From Pseudomonadota bacterium (lineage in GTDB: Bacteria > Pseudomonadota > Alphaproteobacteria > Sneathiellales > Sneathiellaceae), in NCBI GenBank assembly GCA_024743055.1, contig JANSXH010000002.1:62001-126000 (forward strand): a DNA stretch of 64,000 bases, given 5' to 3'. Each line of letters opens with the position of its first letter. Within the stretch, counting starts at the first letter, position 1. Below, piece by piece: positions 44,268 to 54,502 of this stretch. The notes below the pieces were generated by a model. It was not told the DNA's origin and did not search any database. It saw only the letters and a program-made list of their open reading frames with translations. Made by a program: the position numbers and the translations under genes.

Positions 44268-45413
44268 ATGCGTGATAATTTAGCAAAAGATGAATTAGAA
44301 GCAGGTGTCGACGCGGCGTCCTTGTCAAAAATCAAGGTAACGCGCCCGAAGGACAAAAAGCAATCTGCACCAAAGAAGGTCAAGTCCGGTGATATCACCG
44401 AGCGACTGCAAGCCCTTGCGGAGGAGCTTGAAGCAACCAAACCGGATTTGCCTCCAGTAAAGCCGGCCTTTGAGGCTGACGATAATGGCCTGTTTGAGAG
44501 CGCAAAGAAAAAATCTAAGTCATCAGAAGCTGATTCAACCGATATTCTTGGGACGACATCGAGTGAGGCTTCGATCGAGGCTGAAGAACCTGCAGTAGAG
44601 CCTATTGTCGAGGACGTTGCTGAGGAAGTTATCGAGCCTTCAGCAGAGGACAGTATCCAGCTGGCCGAAGAAGAAACGCCAGAAATTGCCGAGGAAATTG
44701 TTCCCGAAGTTATCGAAGAAATTACCGACGAAGATCCCAAGAGTTCTGCCCCTGAAGAAGCTGAAGTGCTGGTAGAGAAGGCTGCAGCGGAACCGACAGC
44801 CAAGAAAAAACCAATTATCAGCGATGATATTGATAATGAGGTTGTGGTCGAGCCGAAACCCGACCCTGAGCCAGTCAAGGAACCTGCTGCTAAAAGGGAA
44901 AAGAAAACAAAGCCGGCACCGTCTACGTCGGCAGTCCCACCGCGCCGGGCAAACTGGGCGCGGCCTGCTGCGACACAAGGGTGGCAGAAGAAGAACCAGT
45001 CTCCAGACATCTTGTCCTACTGGATGGAACTGAGAAATGGCAACCGATATCCTACCTGGCAAAGCCTGGATACAATGAAAATCGGAAAATTCTGGCCGAA
45101 CTGTGTATTGGTGCATTGTGATCGGTCCGTTGGTCGGCTTCAGCTTGAACCAACCTTTTCCAACGAATTAAGACAGGCAGCACGTCGGGCAAATCCATTG
45201 CGTGATTTCTCATCCGATATTGATTTTACGCCAATGGTTGTAGATTGGGTGTTGAGCCTGGCAAGAGATGTCGCCAACACGGCGAAACCGGCCCATGGGA
45301 CTGAGTATTTTCCCTCTGTCTTCGATGAGATTCCATTACGGGTGATTGCCCTGCCCTTAAGTGAAGATCAGATCGAAATTGATCATGTTCTTTGCTATGT
45401 GCAGAAACTCTGA
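44268..45413 (+). CDS. Acidic linker protein with C-terminal PAS-like domain
   Basis: A 381-residue protein. The first 240 residues are low in complexity and dominated by Glu, Ala, Lys and Pro. The C-terminal 140 (from about SPDILSYWMELRNGNRYP) resemble a small PAS-like domain of the PAS_5 kind (TWQSLDTMKIGKFWPNCVLV). It starts 16 bases after the RHH gene with GGAAG upstream, so the three genes are probably one operon. The acidic scaffold-like stretch suggests a polar or assembly partner, but this is inference. Confidence 0.55.
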   Translation: MRDNLAKDELEAGVDAASLSKIKVTRPKDKKQSAPKKVKSGDITERLQALAEELEATKPDLPPVKPAFEADDNGLFESAKKKSKSSEADSTDILGTTSSEASIEAEEPAVEPIVEDVAEEVIEPSAEDSIQLAEEETPEIAEEIVPEVIEEITDEDPKSSAPEEAEVLVEKAAAEPTAKKKPIISDDIDNEVVVEPKPDPEPVKEPAAKREKKTKPAPSTSAVPPRRANWARPAATQGWQKKNQSPDILSYWMELRNGNRYPTWQSLDTMKIGKFWPNCVLVHCDRSVGRLQLEPTFSNELRQAARRANPLRDFSSDIDFTPMVVDWVLSLARDVANTAKPAHGTEYFPSVFDEIPLRVIALPLSEDQIEIDHVLCYVQKL

Positions 45414-45426
45414 TGTCGTGAGCCTG

Positions 45427-45780
45427 TTATTTCAATAGGCCCGCCAAGGCAGCTTTTTCAGCATCTTTGAATCCGACAATAAACTGCTCACCGATTTTGA
45501 AAATCGGGCGTTTAAACAAGGTCGGTTGGATCAGCAGTAAACCCTCCGGGCTTTCGCTGTCTAGCTCCTTTTTCTCATTTGGTTGTAGCTTTCGATAAGT
45601 GGTTCCGCGCTTATTAATCAGAATTTCCCTATCGATATTCTTCAACCAATTGGAGACTTCTTCGATTGTAAGGCCATCTTTCCGAAAGTCATGAAATTCA
45701 TGGCTCAAGCCCTCAGTTTCCAACCATTTGAGCGCTTTCCTGCAGGTATCGCAATTCTTGATACCGAAAACCGTGACCAT
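45427..45780 (-). CDS. ArsC/Spx-like thioredoxin-fold protein
   Basis: A 117-residue protein with the redox pair CDTC in FGIKNCDTCRKALKWL and the conserved segments INKRGTTYRKL and LIQPTLFKRPIF. This is the YffB/Spx-like branch of the arsenate reductase family rather than a proven arsenate reductase. It is convergent with the PAS-like gene, 13 bases apart. A coding role in arsenic resistance is not supported by neighbours. Confidence 0.88.
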   Translation of the reverse strand: MVTVFGIKNCDTCRKALKWLETEGLSHEFHDFRKDGLTIEEVSNWLKNIDREILINKRGTTYRKLQPNEKKELDSESPEGLLLIQPTLFKRPIFKIGEQFIVGFKDAEKAALAGLLK

Positions 45781-45937
45781 CTTTCCGCCTTTCGTTCATA
45801 GCTAAGACATCGTGCTTCTTGTTTAAACGAAACCCTCCAACAGAAGCAATCAAGATCTCAAATACCTTGTTCTGTTCCACATAAAGATTTCTCACAGCCC
45901 GGAATGTAATTGCGTCTTTCGAGTAGAAGGAGCCGTA

Positions 45938-47206
45938 ATGACAGAAGAAATCCCCAAGGATATCCAGGATAAAAACCCTTCCGGCCTGCCCCGCAATAGC
46001 GATGACAAGCATATCCTAAGAACTGCAATAGCCAATTCACGTCTTTTAATAATGGCGGCAGCCGAGCGCGGCCATGCCATTGAAGAGAGCGTATTGCGAG
46101 TAATATTTGATACCGATGAAGCGTTCCAAGAAGGTGGTCTTTCCAACCCGCAAAAGATAGCGTTCTGGCAAACTTATGAACAACTCTCGAGCCTTCTGGA
46201 CCCCATCACTATTGACAGTATCCGGGCCACCTACAACCTTCAGCCAGATAAAGAAGGATTCATTTGGTTGTTTCTTGGTAAGTTAAATATCTCCTTCTCC
46301 CAAAAATGTATTTTTGGCTACAAATTGCTTTCTACTCTAACCCTTGTCGCTCTTATTATTCTTCAGGTTTATTGGTCTATCGGGCATTCACTTGTCAGAG
46401 ATATAAAAATTCAGTCAGATGAAATTTTCTCACTGGAGAAGCAAATTCGGAGCCTGGAAACAGAAGAATCAGCCAAAACAAAAAGCACTTCGACAGCTCT
46501 CAGCATTAAGGAAAACATTGCTAAAACAATAAGTTCGTCCACACATAAAACCTTACATCGGACAACTGTTGAAATAGAACTCGGTGGGATAGACAGCAAG
46601 TTGGAGGAACTGTTTTCTTGGCGCGAGGCAAATTTTGGACAGCTTGCTAACTGGAACCATCTATGGGGAGCCGCCTTAATCATAAAAGAACAGCCGTGGG
46701 AGAGGACTTCTTATCAGGAACTCCCTAAAGAATCCCAGCAGCATATTCAGTTTCTCTCAGCTCTTTACGTATTAAATGCCATTTCCCAATATTTCCTGCC
46801 AATATTGTATGGCCTGCTAGGAGCCACATTTTATGTGCTTCGCCAGCTACCCCGTGAGATCGCCAATTTGACTTTCTCTGTAAATTCTCAAATTGAATAT
46901 AGCCTTCGGATTACCCAGGGCCCACTGGCAGGGATTATGGCAAGTTTTCTTTTTTCTACTGATGATACCAATGTGCACTCAATCGTATCTGAAAGCGCGT
47001 TAACCAGCGCAACAAATCTTGAAGACTACGCCTTTTCCCATTTAGGGCCATTAGCGACAGCTTTTCTTGCGGGCTACAGTGTCGAACTAGTTTTTAAAGC
47101 CGTTGATAAGGTTATTTCTATGGTCACTAGTAAATCACCTACCAATAAGCCTGAGACTAAAGATACGTCGAAAGCCTCAAAGCCCTCATCTCGTTACTCA
47201 AAATAG
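45938..47206 (+). CDS. Membrane protein with coiled coil, unknown function
   Basis: A 422-residue protein with GGAG before its ATG. Four hydrophobic segments are seen: about 127-149 (LLSTLTLVALIILQVYW), 279-302 (SQYFLPILYGLLGATFYVL), 325-339 and 369-393 (LGPLATAFLAGYSVELVF). A coiled coil lies between the first two (about 155-200). The N-terminal 110 residues and the Ser/Lys-rich C-terminus are soluble. Single-gene insertion between the arsC-like gene and tgt. I do not recognise a family; transport or signalling are both possible. Confidence 0.6.
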   Translation: MTEEIPKDIQDKNPSGLPRNSDDKHILRTAIANSRLLIMAAAERGHAIEESVLRVIFDTDEAFQEGGLSNPQKIAFWQTYEQLSSLLDPITIDSIRATYNLQPDKEGFIWLFLGKLNISFSQKCIFGYKLLSTLTLVALIILQVYWSIGHSLVRDIKIQSDEIFSLEKQIRSLETEESAKTKSTSTALSIKENIAKTISSSTHKTLHRTTVEIELGGIDSKLEELFSWREANFGQLANWNHLWGAALIIKEQPWERTSYQELPKESQQHIQFLSALYVLNAISQYFLPILYGLLGATFYVLRQLPREIANLTFSVNSQIEYSLRITQGPLAGIMASFLFSTDDTNVHSIVSESALTSATNLEDYAFSHLGPLATAFLAGYSVELVFKAVDKVISMVTSKSPTNKPETKDTSKASKPSSRYSK

Positions 47207-47261
47207 GTGAAATTAACTATATGTTAATACTCTCAATGAAAGATAAGTTTGTCCAAGGTTG

Positions 47262-47317
47262 ATCGAAGCTGCTTTTGTCATTTCCACCCTCCCCTCAACG
47301 GCAAAGGTGGCTTCGAT
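47262..47317. repeat. Inverted repeat between the membrane gene and tgt
   Basis: ATCGAAGC (47262-47269) and GCTTCGAT (47310-47317) form an 8-bp inverted repeat, with CCACC/GGTGG inside. It lies in the 136-base gap between convergent genes and could help end both transcripts. No T-run is visible. Confidence 0.4.
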
Positions 47318-47342
47318 TACCCCCCCCTGCTTCATTTCTGCT

Positions 47343-48476
47343 CTATAACGGTTCGATATCGCCCTGTTCCTGGCGTGCATAGAACTCAAGGGCAAAATCT
47401 GAAAGACTGCCTGCTTCAATGGCAGATCTCATGCCAGACATAAGCTCTTGATAGTAGTGCAGATTATGCCAGGTGAGTAAAACAGATCCAAGAATCTCCT
47501 TTGCTTTCAGCAAATGATGGAGATATCCCCGACTATAGTTTCTACAGGCTGGACATTCACATAAGGAATCCAGAGGGCGAGAATCTTCGGCATGGCGAGA
47601 GTTTCTCATATTAACAGTTCCATATCGGGTAAAGGCCTGGGCATTTCGGCCCGACCGGGTTGGCAGGACACAATCGAACATATCAATGCCGCGCATAACT
47701 CCTCCCACAAGGTCATCTGGTTTACCGACCCCCATCAAGTAGCGAGGTTTTTCCTGAGGCATGGACGGGACTGTGAACTCGAGAGTTCTGAACATCTCTT
47801 CCTGCCCCTCACCGACAGCTAGTCCACCGACGGCGTATCCATCAAAACCAATACTGGTCAAAGCTTCAATTGACTCATGCCTGAGATCTTCGAAGGTTGA
47901 TCCTTGAACAATACCGAACAGGCCGTAACCTGTCCGCTCCTCGAATGCCGACCTGGACCGATCCGCCCAGCGCATGGATCGCCGCATGGATGTGGCAGCC
48001 ACTTCATGGCTGGCTGGAAAAGGCGTACATTCGTCAAAGGCCATGGTAATGGTCGCGTCGAGATGACCCTGGATCTCCATAGACCGTTCCGGAGTGAGCT
48101 CAAACCGCTGCCCATCAATATGAGATTTGAAAACAACGCCGTTCTCATCAATTTTACGCAGCTCATTCAGGGACATAACCTGAAAACCCCCGGAATCCGT
48201 CAGGATCGGTCGGTCCCAATTCATGAACTTATGCAGGCCTCCTAACTTGGCAACCCGTTCCGAACCTGGTCGAAGCATCAGGTGATATGTATTTCCAAGT
48301 AGTATATCCGCGCCGGTCTCACGTACCGCCTCCGGTGTCATACCTTTCACCGTCGCGGCTGTCCCAACCGGCATAAATGCAGGCGTACGAATGTCACCAT
48401 GTGCCGTTCGCAGAGTTCCCCGCCGCGCTGCACCATCATTCGCGTGAATTTCAAAAGAGAACGCAGGCTGTGTCAT
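47343..48476 (-). CDS. tgt: tRNA-guanine transglycosylase
   Basis: Tgt swaps guanine 34 for preQ1 in tRNAs with GUN anticodons. The motif [12 protein letters not shown], the active-site region [12 protein letters not shown], the FGIVQGSTF segment, and the zinc site [17 protein letters not shown] are all present. Length is 377 residues. The ATG at 48476 overlaps the queA stop by four bases (ATGA); an earlier in-frame start would be deep in queA. It is cotranscribed with queA, the next step of queuosine synthesis. Confidence 0.96.
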   Translation of the reverse strand: MTQPAFSFEIHANDGAARRGTLRTAHGDIRTPAFMPVGTAATVKGMTPEAVRETGADILLGNTYHLMLRPGSERVAKLGGLHKFMNWDRPILTDSGGFQVMSLNELRKIDENGVVFKSHIDGQRFELTPERSMEIQGHLDATITMAFDECTPFPASHEVAATSMRRSMRWADRSRSAFEERTGYGLFGIVQGSTFEDLRHESIEALTSIGFDGYAVGGLAVGEGQEEMFRTLEFTVPSMPQEKPRYLMGVGKPDDLVGGVMRGIDMFDCVLPTRSGRNAQAFTRYGTVNMRNSRHAEDSRPLDSLCECPACRNYSRGYLHHLLKAKEILGSVLLTWHNLHYYQELMSGMRSAIEAGSLSDFALEFYARQEQGDIEPL

Positions 48477-49504
48477 GATGACCTCTCCAACAGAGAACAA
48501 TCTCCATAGGAATAGAATCTGTATTTGGTTTCAATCGCATGTTCATAAGCTGCCCGCATTTTATCAATTCCGGCAAAGGCAGAAACCAGCATGAAAAGCG
48601 TTGATCGGGGCAAATGAAAATTAGTGATCAAAAGATCAACAGCCCTAAAACGATAGCCGGGTGTAATGAAAATGTCTGTTTCTCCAGAAAAGGGATGCAC
48701 GATACCCTTGTCATCCGCCGCGCTCTCTAGAAGGCGCAAGCTAGTTGTACCAACAGACACAATCCGGCCCCCAGCCTCGTGACAGGCATTGATAGCTGCT
48801 GCAGCTTTATCGGAGATAATCCCAAATTCGGCATGCATCTTGTGATCTTCGGTATCCTCAACTTTCACAGGCAGAAAAGTTCCAGCACCAACATGTAAAG
48901 TGGTAGCGACGGTTTGGATGTTTCGATCTTTGAGTTTCTGCAAAAGGTCTTCCGTAAAATGCAGGCCAGCCGTTGGCGCAGCGACAGCCCCTTCTTCACG
49001 TGCAAAAATCGTCTGGTAATCTTCTTTGTCCTGATCATCAGCAGCTCGCAAACTGCTGATATACGGCGGCAAGGGTATCTCCCCGTAGCGCATCAGCATT
49101 TCCATAAGCTCTGGACCCGATGATGAGAATGACAGGGCAATTTCTCCTGCCTCGAACTTGTCGGTAACGAGCGCCTTGAAATCATCCGAAAACACAATTG
49201 TATCTCCGGGTTTTAGCTTCTTGGCTGGCTTCGCAAATGCGTTCCAGCTATCGGCAGAGACATTTTTGTGAAGGGTCACTTCTATCTTGGCTGAGCGTCT
49301 TAATCCCCGCAATCGGGCGGGAATAACCTTCGTATCATTGAAAACGAGTAGGTCCCCTTCTCTTAACAAAGAAGGGAGATTAGAGACCAGCCTATCCTGC
49401 AATTGCTCACCAATATGAAGCAGACGCGCTGCCTCACGAGGGATTACCGGTCGATCGGCAATCAACTCCGCAGGTAGGGTAAAGTCAAAAGCATCTACTT
49501 TCAT
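48473..49504 (-). CDS. queA: S-adenosylmethionine:tRNA ribosyltransferase-isomerase
   Basis: QueA converts preQ1 in tRNA to epoxyqueuosine, using SAM as ribosyl donor. It has [52 protein letters not shown] and [19 protein letters not shown], all typical. Length is 343 residues. It precedes tgt on the same strand, and a cyclophilin gene lies upstream. Confidence 0.96.
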   Translation of the reverse strand: MKVDAFDFTLPAELIADRPVIPREAARLLHIGEQLQDRLVSNLPSLLREGDLLVFNDTKVIPARLRGLRRSAKIEVTLHKNVSADSWNAFAKPAKKLKPGDTIVFSDDFKALVTDKFEAGEIALSFSSSGPELMEMLMRYGEIPLPPYISSLRAADDQDKEDYQTIFAREEGAVAAPTAGLHFTEDLLQKLKDRNIQTVATTLHVGAGTFLPVKVEDTEDHKMHAEFGIISDKAAAAINACHEAGGRIVSVGTTSLRLLESAADDKGIVHPFSGETDIFITPGYRFRAVDLLITNFHLPRSTLFMLVSAFAGIDKMRAAYEHAIETKYRFYSYGDCSLLERSS

Positions 49505-49567
49505 TGGCCAAAACGCAAACGAACGACCTGATCTCTCAAGCCGTTCGCTCCTGATTCCTGTAAATTT

Positions 49568-50050
49568 TTACTCTACGTCAGCAGCAACTTTCATGCTGAT
49601 GATGTTTTCCGGATCCCGGACCGAGCCGTTATCCATGCTGTCACCCTTCTTAATAGAGTGAATGGCATCCATCCCTTCGACAACTTGTCCCCAGACAGAA
49701 TACTGATTGTCCAGATGTGGAGAACGACCAAACATGATGAAAAACTGGCTGTCCGCACTATCAGGGTGTCCAGCGCGGGCCATGGAACAGGTCCCTTCCA
49801 CATGCGGCTCTTCAGAGAATTCCGCTGCTAGGTTCTGGCCGGATCCCCCCATGCCATTGCCATCAGGACAACCTGTCTGGGCCATAAAACCGTCAATCAC
49901 CCGATGAAAGACAATCCCGTCATAAAACCCTTGCCTTGCCAGTTCCTTAATGCGGGCGACATGGTTCGGCGCCAGGTCCGGACGCATTTCGATAACCACA
50001 CGGCCATCTTTCAATTCAAGATACAGGGTATTTTCTAAATCACGGGCCAT
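49568..50050 (-). CDS. ppiB: Cytoplasmic cyclophilin-type peptidyl-prolyl isomerase
   Basis: A 160-residue cyclophilin. The catalytic region FHRVIDGFMAQTGCPDG and the segment SADSQFFIMFGRSPHLDNQYSVWG carry the conserved active-site residues. No signal peptide, so it acts in the cytosol. It lies between coaD and queA on the same strand. Confidence 0.95.
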   Translation of the reverse strand: MARDLENTLYLELKDGRVVIEMRPDLAPNHVARIKELARQGFYDGIVFHRVIDGFMAQTGCPDGNGMGGSGQNLAAEFSEEPHVEGTCSMARAGHPDSADSQFFIMFGRSPHLDNQYSVWGQVVEGMDAIHSIKKGDSMDNGSVRDPENIISMKVAADVE

Positions 50051-50101
50051 TTCGACACTCCAGTTATATCCGGATCCAATCCAGACAATTAAAGTTTTAA
50101 T

Positions 50102-50614
50102 CTATTGATTTTGTTTATGTATCAGCGCGACGCGTTCGACAATATTTTTCGCTGTAGTTGCTGAAACAAATTTTGAGATATCACCATCCAGCAAAGCAAT
50201 TTCCTTGACCAGACTCGAAGCGATAAACTGGTGCTGGTCAGAAGCCATCAAAAATACAGTTTCAATTTCCGAGTTCAAACGACGATTCATGCCCACCATC
50301 TGAAATTCATACTCAAAGTCAGAAACAGCGCGTAAGCCTCTGATAATAATACTAGCTCCCACTTGCTCTGCGAAATGCATAAGGAGATTGTTGAAGGGTT
50401 TCACCTCGAAATTAGTGCCCGGAAACTCTTCAGTCATCTTCGCGACCATTTCGACCCGCTCCTCCACCGTAAAGAGCGGGTTTTTGCCAGGATTCATCGC
50501 GACTCCAATGACCAGCGTATCGACCAGCTTGGACGCCCGACGGATAATGTCGTAATGCCCCAAGGTGATGGGATCGAAAGTACCTGGATATAAACCAACG
50601 CGATTTTTAGACAT
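50102..50614 (-). CDS. coaD: Phosphopantetheine adenylyltransferase
   Basis: CoaD adenylates phosphopantetheine in CoA synthesis. The nucleotidyltransferase motifs are LYPGTFDPITLGHYDII (HxGH-like) and ISKFVSATTAK, preceded by FIASSLVKEIA. Length is 170 residues. It lies downstream of gyrA with a 34-base gap, same strand. Confidence 0.96.
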   Translation of the reverse strand: MSKNRVGLYPGTFDPITLGHYDIIRRASKLVDTLVIGVAMNPGKNPLFTVEERVEMVAKMTEEFPGTNFEVKPFNNLLMHFAEQVGASIIIRGLRAVSDFEYEFQMVGMNRRLNSEIETVFLMASDQHQFIASSLVKEIALLDGDISKFVSATTAKNIVERVALIHKQNQ

Positions 50615-50648
50615 GGAGTTTCCTTCTATTTATAAGCTAATTCTTCTG

Positions 50649-53420
50649 TTAGCCTTCAGTTTCATCTGGGGGCACATCCCCATCAGTATCATCTGAATTA
50701 GAAGAAGCCGCAGCTTCCTCATCGGTAATTTCCTCAATGTCGTCCTCTGTCTCGTCCTCGTCAGAAGATTTTGCTTCTGCCAGAGCCGTAACCGATACGA
50801 CTTCCTCACCTTCCGCGGTTTTAAACAGGGTGACCCCTTGGGTGTTGCGTCCAGCAATCCGTATGTCCGTTACCGGTGTCCGGATCAGCTTACCGCCATT
50901 GGTCACCAGCATGATCTGCTCATCTTCCGTAATCGGGAACGTAGCGATTACTTCGCCGTTGCGGCTTGAGGTCTCAATATTGATGATGCCCTGACCGCCG
51001 CGGTTGGTGACCCGGTATTCATAGGCGTTTGTCCGCTTACCATATCCATTGACTGTAATGGCCAGCAGCACTTCTTCTTGCGAGAAAAGTTCATCGTAAA
51101 GGTCAGTAGAAATATCCCCGTATTCCGTAACGGTGCCATTATCGTCGACGGATTTCCGTGCTTTGAGGTAAGCATCGCGCTGATCAATTTCAATATCCAC
51201 ATGATTGAGAATGGACATCCCGATGACGCTATCCCCTTTTGCCAGCTTCATACCTCGCACGCCACTGGAGTCGCGGCCTTTGAACAGCCGGACGTCTGTA
51301 GCGCGGAAACGAATACATTTACCGCCCTTTGCAACCAGCAGCACATCAGAAGCTTCCGTACATATCTGAACGCCGATCAACTGGTCGTCTTCATCCAGTT
51401 TCATGGCAATCTTGCCATTTGCCTTGACGTTGGAGAAGTCACTCAGACGGTTACGGCGAACATTGCCTTTTGCGGTCGAGAACATCACTTCCAGCTCGGA
51501 CCAGCTTTCTTCCTCTTCCGGGAGAGGCATCAAGGTGTAGATCACCTCACCCTCTTCCAATGGCAATAGATTGATAATCGCCTTGCCGAGGCTTTGTGGT
51601 GATCCCAATGGAAGACGGTATACCTTCAGTTTGTATACTCGGCCGAAGGAGGAGAAAAACAGAACGGGCGTATGGGTATTGACCACAAAGACCTGGGTCA
51701 CGAAATCCTCATCCCGCGTCTGCATGCCGGCCCGACCCTTGCCGCCCCGCCGCTGTGGTTTGTAGGTAGAGAGAGGCACGCGCTTGATATAGCCTTTGTG
51801 GCTGACCGTGAGCACCATGTCTTCCCGCTGGATCAGGTCTTCCACGTCATGCTCGAATTCATTTTCTTCAATGATCGTGCGTCGCGGAACCGCATATTTC
51901 TCACGCATTTCCAGAAGCTCGTCCTGAATAATGCTTATCAGGCGTGGGCGGCTGGACAGGATATCAAGGTAATCAAGGATTTTCTCGCCAAGTTCCTTGA
52001 GCTCATCGCCAATTTCATTTTGACCAAGAGCCGTCAGGCGCTGCAGGCGTAAATCGAGGATCGCTCGCGCCTGGGTCTCTGACAACCGATAGGTCCCGTT
52101 CTCATTTATTGTGTGTTCCGGATCGTCAACCAATCGAATAAGGGATTCAACGGAGCTGGCGTCCCAGTCCCGGCCCATTAATTCAGCCCGGGCAGCGGCG
52201 GGATCCGGTGCTGAGCGGATCAGCTTGATGATTTCATCTATGTTAGCAACAGCAATCGCCAGACCGATCAAGACATGGGCCCGCTCCCGCGCTTTTCTGA
52301 GCAGGAACTTTGTCCTTCGGCTGATGACTTCTTCGCGAAAATCCAGGAAGGCTTCCAGCAACTGTTTGACATTCAACAGCTCAGGCTTGCCGCGGTTGAG
52401 GGCCAGCATATTGACCCCGAATGAGGTCTGCAAAGAGGTATAGCGATAAAGCTGGTTTAGAACCACTTCGGCCATGGCATCGCGCTTGATCTCGATAACA
52501 ACCCGCACGCCATGCCGGTCAGACTCATCTCTAAGGTCTCCAATCCCTTCAACCTTTTTCGCGCGGACCAAATCGGCAATCTGCTCGACCAGGCGCGCTT
52601 TGTTGACCTGGTAGGGGATTTCCGTAACGATTAGCGCCTGACGGTCTTTCCGAATATCTTCAATATCAACCTTGGCCCGCATAATTACGGATCCACGTCC
52701 GGTGGTCAGACCACTTATAGATCCGGTGCGACCAAGAATGACTCCGCCAGTCGGGAAATCTGGGCCTGGTATATATTCAAGTAGTTCCTCAACCGGCATT
52801 TCCGGCTTGCCAAGCAAGGCAATGCTGCCATCAATCACTTCCCCAAGGTTATGGGGCGGAATATTAGTCGCCATTCCGACAGCGATACCACCGGCACCAT
52901 TGACCAACAGGTTCGGGTACCGCGCCGGCAGGACAGAGGGCTCCTGTTCGCTGTCATCATAGTTATTGATAAAATCAACGGTTTCCTTGTCAATATCATC
53001 AATCAGGCTCTCTGCCGCTTTTTGCAGCCGCGCCTCGGTGTAGCGCATGGCAGCTGCCTTGTCGCCATCCATGGAGCCAAAGTTACCCTGCCCCTCGATC
53101 AGCTTCAGACTCATGGAGAAATCCTGGGCCAGACGCACCATGGCATCATAAATGGCGCTGTCGCCATGGGGATGGTATCGACCCATGACATCACCAACCA
53201 CGCGGGCGGATTTTCTAAAGGCTTTGTCCGACGTATAGCCGTTTTCATACATGGCATAGATAATGCGCCGATGCACTGGTTTGAGGCCATCTCGAGCATC
53301 AGGCAACGCCCGGGATACAATCACGCTCATGGCGTAGTCCAGATAGGACTTACGCATTTCCTCTTCGATGGGAATCGGGACGATGTCGCTATCGGAGGGG
53401 GGTAAGTTTACGTCGTTCAA
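50649..53420 (-). CDS. gyrA: DNA gyrase subunit A
   Basis: GyrA is the breakage-reunion subunit of gyrase. The active-site Tyr is in [11 protein letters not shown], and the quinolone-contact region [19 protein letters not shown] has Ser and Asp at the two usual resistance positions, the sensitive state. The C-terminal beta-pinwheel has the GyrA box [10 protein letters not shown]. The final 40 residues are very acidic. Length is 923 residues. It lies between the DUF6356 gene and coaD. Confidence 0.97.
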   Translation of the reverse strand: MNDVNLPPSDSDIVPIPIEEEMRKSYLDYAMSVIVSRALPDARDGLKPVHRRIIYAMYENGYTSDKAFRKSARVVGDVMGRYHPHGDSAIYDAMVRLAQDFSMSLKLIEGQGNFGSMDGDKAAAMRYTEARLQKAAESLIDDIDKETVDFINNYDDSEQEPSVLPARYPNLLVNGAGGIAVGMATNIPPHNLGEVIDGSIALLGKPEMPVEELLEYIPGPDFPTGGVILGRTGSISGLTTGRGSVIMRAKVDIEDIRKDRQALIVTEIPYQVNKARLVEQIADLVRAKKVEGIGDLRDESDRHGVRVVIEIKRDAMAEVVLNQLYRYTSLQTSFGVNMLALNRGKPELLNVKQLLEAFLDFREEVISRRTKFLLRKARERAHVLIGLAIAVANIDEIIKLIRSAPDPAAARAELMGRDWDASSVESLIRLVDDPEHTINENGTYRLSETQARAILDLRLQRLTALGQNEIGDELKELGEKILDYLDILSSRPRLISIIQDELLEMREKYAVPRRTIIEENEFEHDVEDLIQREDMVLTVSHKGYIKRVPLSTYKPQRRGGKGRAGMQTRDEDFVTQVFVVNTHTPVLFFSSFGRVYKLKVYRLPLGSPQSLGKAIINLLPLEEGEVIYTLMPLPEEEESWSELEVMFSTAKGNVRRNRLSDFSNVKANGKIAMKLDEDDQLIGVQICTEASDVLLVAKGGKCIRFRATDVRLFKGRDSSGVRGMKLAKGDSVIGMSILNHVDIEIDQRDAYLKARKSVDDNGTVTEYGDISTDLYDELFSQEEVLLAITVNGYGKRTNAYEYRVTNRGGQGIINIETSSRNGEVIATFPITEDEQIMLVTNGGKLIRTPVTDIRIAGRNTQGVTLFKTAEGEEVVSVTALAEAKSSDEDETEDDIEEITDEEAAASSNSDDTDGDVPPDETEG

Positions 53421-53488
53421 GGCTGGTTTCCAGAATAATCATTTTCATGCCCGAACCGCTCTCGGACATGATAAAAAACACGAAACTC

Positions 53489-53515
53489 CCCTTTCCATTT
53501 TTCCGCCGGAAAGGG
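53489..53515 (-). terminator. Inverted repeat with U-rich tail between DUF6356 and gyrA genes
   Basis: CCCTTTCC and GGAAAGGG form a perfect 8-bp stem around 11 bases. On the minus strand it is followed by GAGTTTCGTGTTTTTT, so it may end DUF6356 transcripts before gyrA. An alternative inner hairpin (TTTCC/GGAAA) overlaps it. Confidence 0.5.
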
Positions 53516-53596
53516 TTACCCTGTTCTACAAGAAATTAGGCGCCCGCGCAACCTATTGCAGGTGCGAAATGGCGCCTAATCGGAGGATATTTAGGC

Positions 53597-53884
53597 TTAA
53601 AGAGAAGCGCTCTCCAGAGCCTGCTGATGGAGGCTCTCCCTGGAATTTTGTGGCTGCATTTGCCGAGGTGCATTTTGAACCCGATTGGTGACCATCCGAT
53701 CATGGAGCCGGGTGATAATCTTGCTGCCCGTCTTCACAAACAGGAACGGAAAAATGGCATGTACAAGAGCACAGAAGCCGGCAATCAAAAGCCAGAATGA
53801 AAAGGATGCGGACATTTCCATATGTTCGAAATAGGTTTCATTGACGGATGCCGGATGTTCGGTGAAGAGATTGGATAAGGTCAT
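53597..53884 (-). CDS. DUF6356 membrane protein
   Basis: A 95-residue protein with a start LFTEHPASVNETYFEHMEMS and a hydrophobic helix FSFWLLIAGFCALVHAIFPF, followed by LFVKTGSKIITRL. These are the features of the DUF6356 family of small proteins with no assigned function. The C-terminus is polar and Gln-rich. It diverges from an Lrp-type gene. Confidence 0.75.
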   Translation of the reverse strand: MTLSNLFTEHPASVNETYFEHMEMSASFSFWLLIAGFCALVHAIFPFLFVKTGSKIITRLHDRMVTNRVQNAPRQMQPQNSRESLHQQALESASL

Positions 53885-54034
53885 TGTCTTTGTCCGTTTA
53901 CTTGAATTTCCATACCTGTTATATAAGAAGCATAATATCTGATTTCACCGCAATTTTTACCCTTTATTAGCGAGTTTTGGATAAAAATTGAAACGTACAT
54001 CCCGATAAATTTTATATTTACGGAATTTTATTTC

Positions 54035-54502
54035 ATGGACACTATCGACAGAAAGATCCTTGATCATTTACAGCAGGACAGCTCGATAGCCGTTGCTGAT
54101 CTTGCTGAAAAAGTTGGTTGTTCCCGAACTGCCTGCTGGCGCCGCATCAAATCCCTGGAGGAAACTGGCGTCATCAAAGCACAAGTGAGCTTGCTGGACC
54201 GGGAGAAGTTAAACCTTTCGGTCACCGTGTTCGTCGCCATAAAAACAAGTCGGCACGATGTTGACTGGCTGCAAAAGTTCGCCAAAACCGTCGATAGCTT
54301 TCCAGAGATTATGGAATTCTACCGGATGAGTGGTGACATAGACTACCTATTGAAAGTCGTTGTACCAGACGTCGCGGCTTATGACAGTTTCTACCATCGC
54401 CTTATTCAGCAGATTGATCTTTCTGATGTCAGTTCCAATTTCGCCATGGAAGAGATCAAATTCACCACGGCACTACCCATCCGCACGACCCTGTCAGGAT
54501 AG
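54035..54502 (+). CDS. Lrp/AsnC family regulator
   Basis: A 155-residue regulator: an N-terminal helix-turn-helix (VADLAEKVGCSRTACWRRIKS) followed by a RAM ligand-binding domain (FPEIMEFYRMSGDIDYLLKV). The ligand is probably an amino acid but cannot be named. Its 3' end overlaps the convergent hydantoinase gene by nine bases. A link to that gene is possible but unproven. Confidence 0.92.
   Translation: MDTIDRKILDHLQQDSSIAVADLAEKVGCSRTACWRRIKSLEETGVIKAQVSLLDREKLNLSVTVFVAIKTSRHDVDWLQKFAKTVDSFPEIMEFYRMSGDIDYLLKVVVPDVAAYDSFYHRLIQQIDLSDVSSNFAMEEIKFTTALPIRTTLSG

Noticed and set aside
44144..45010. Long open frame (288 codons) antisense to the ParA-cluster genes
   Set aside because: Its Ser-rich product mirrors the Glu-rich sense codons; the sense frame has the ribosome site and domain.
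47213..47227. CtrA-consensus TTAA-N7-TTAA
   Set aside because: It lies between the ends of two convergent genes, away from any start codon, and is probably a chance match in AT-rich sequence.
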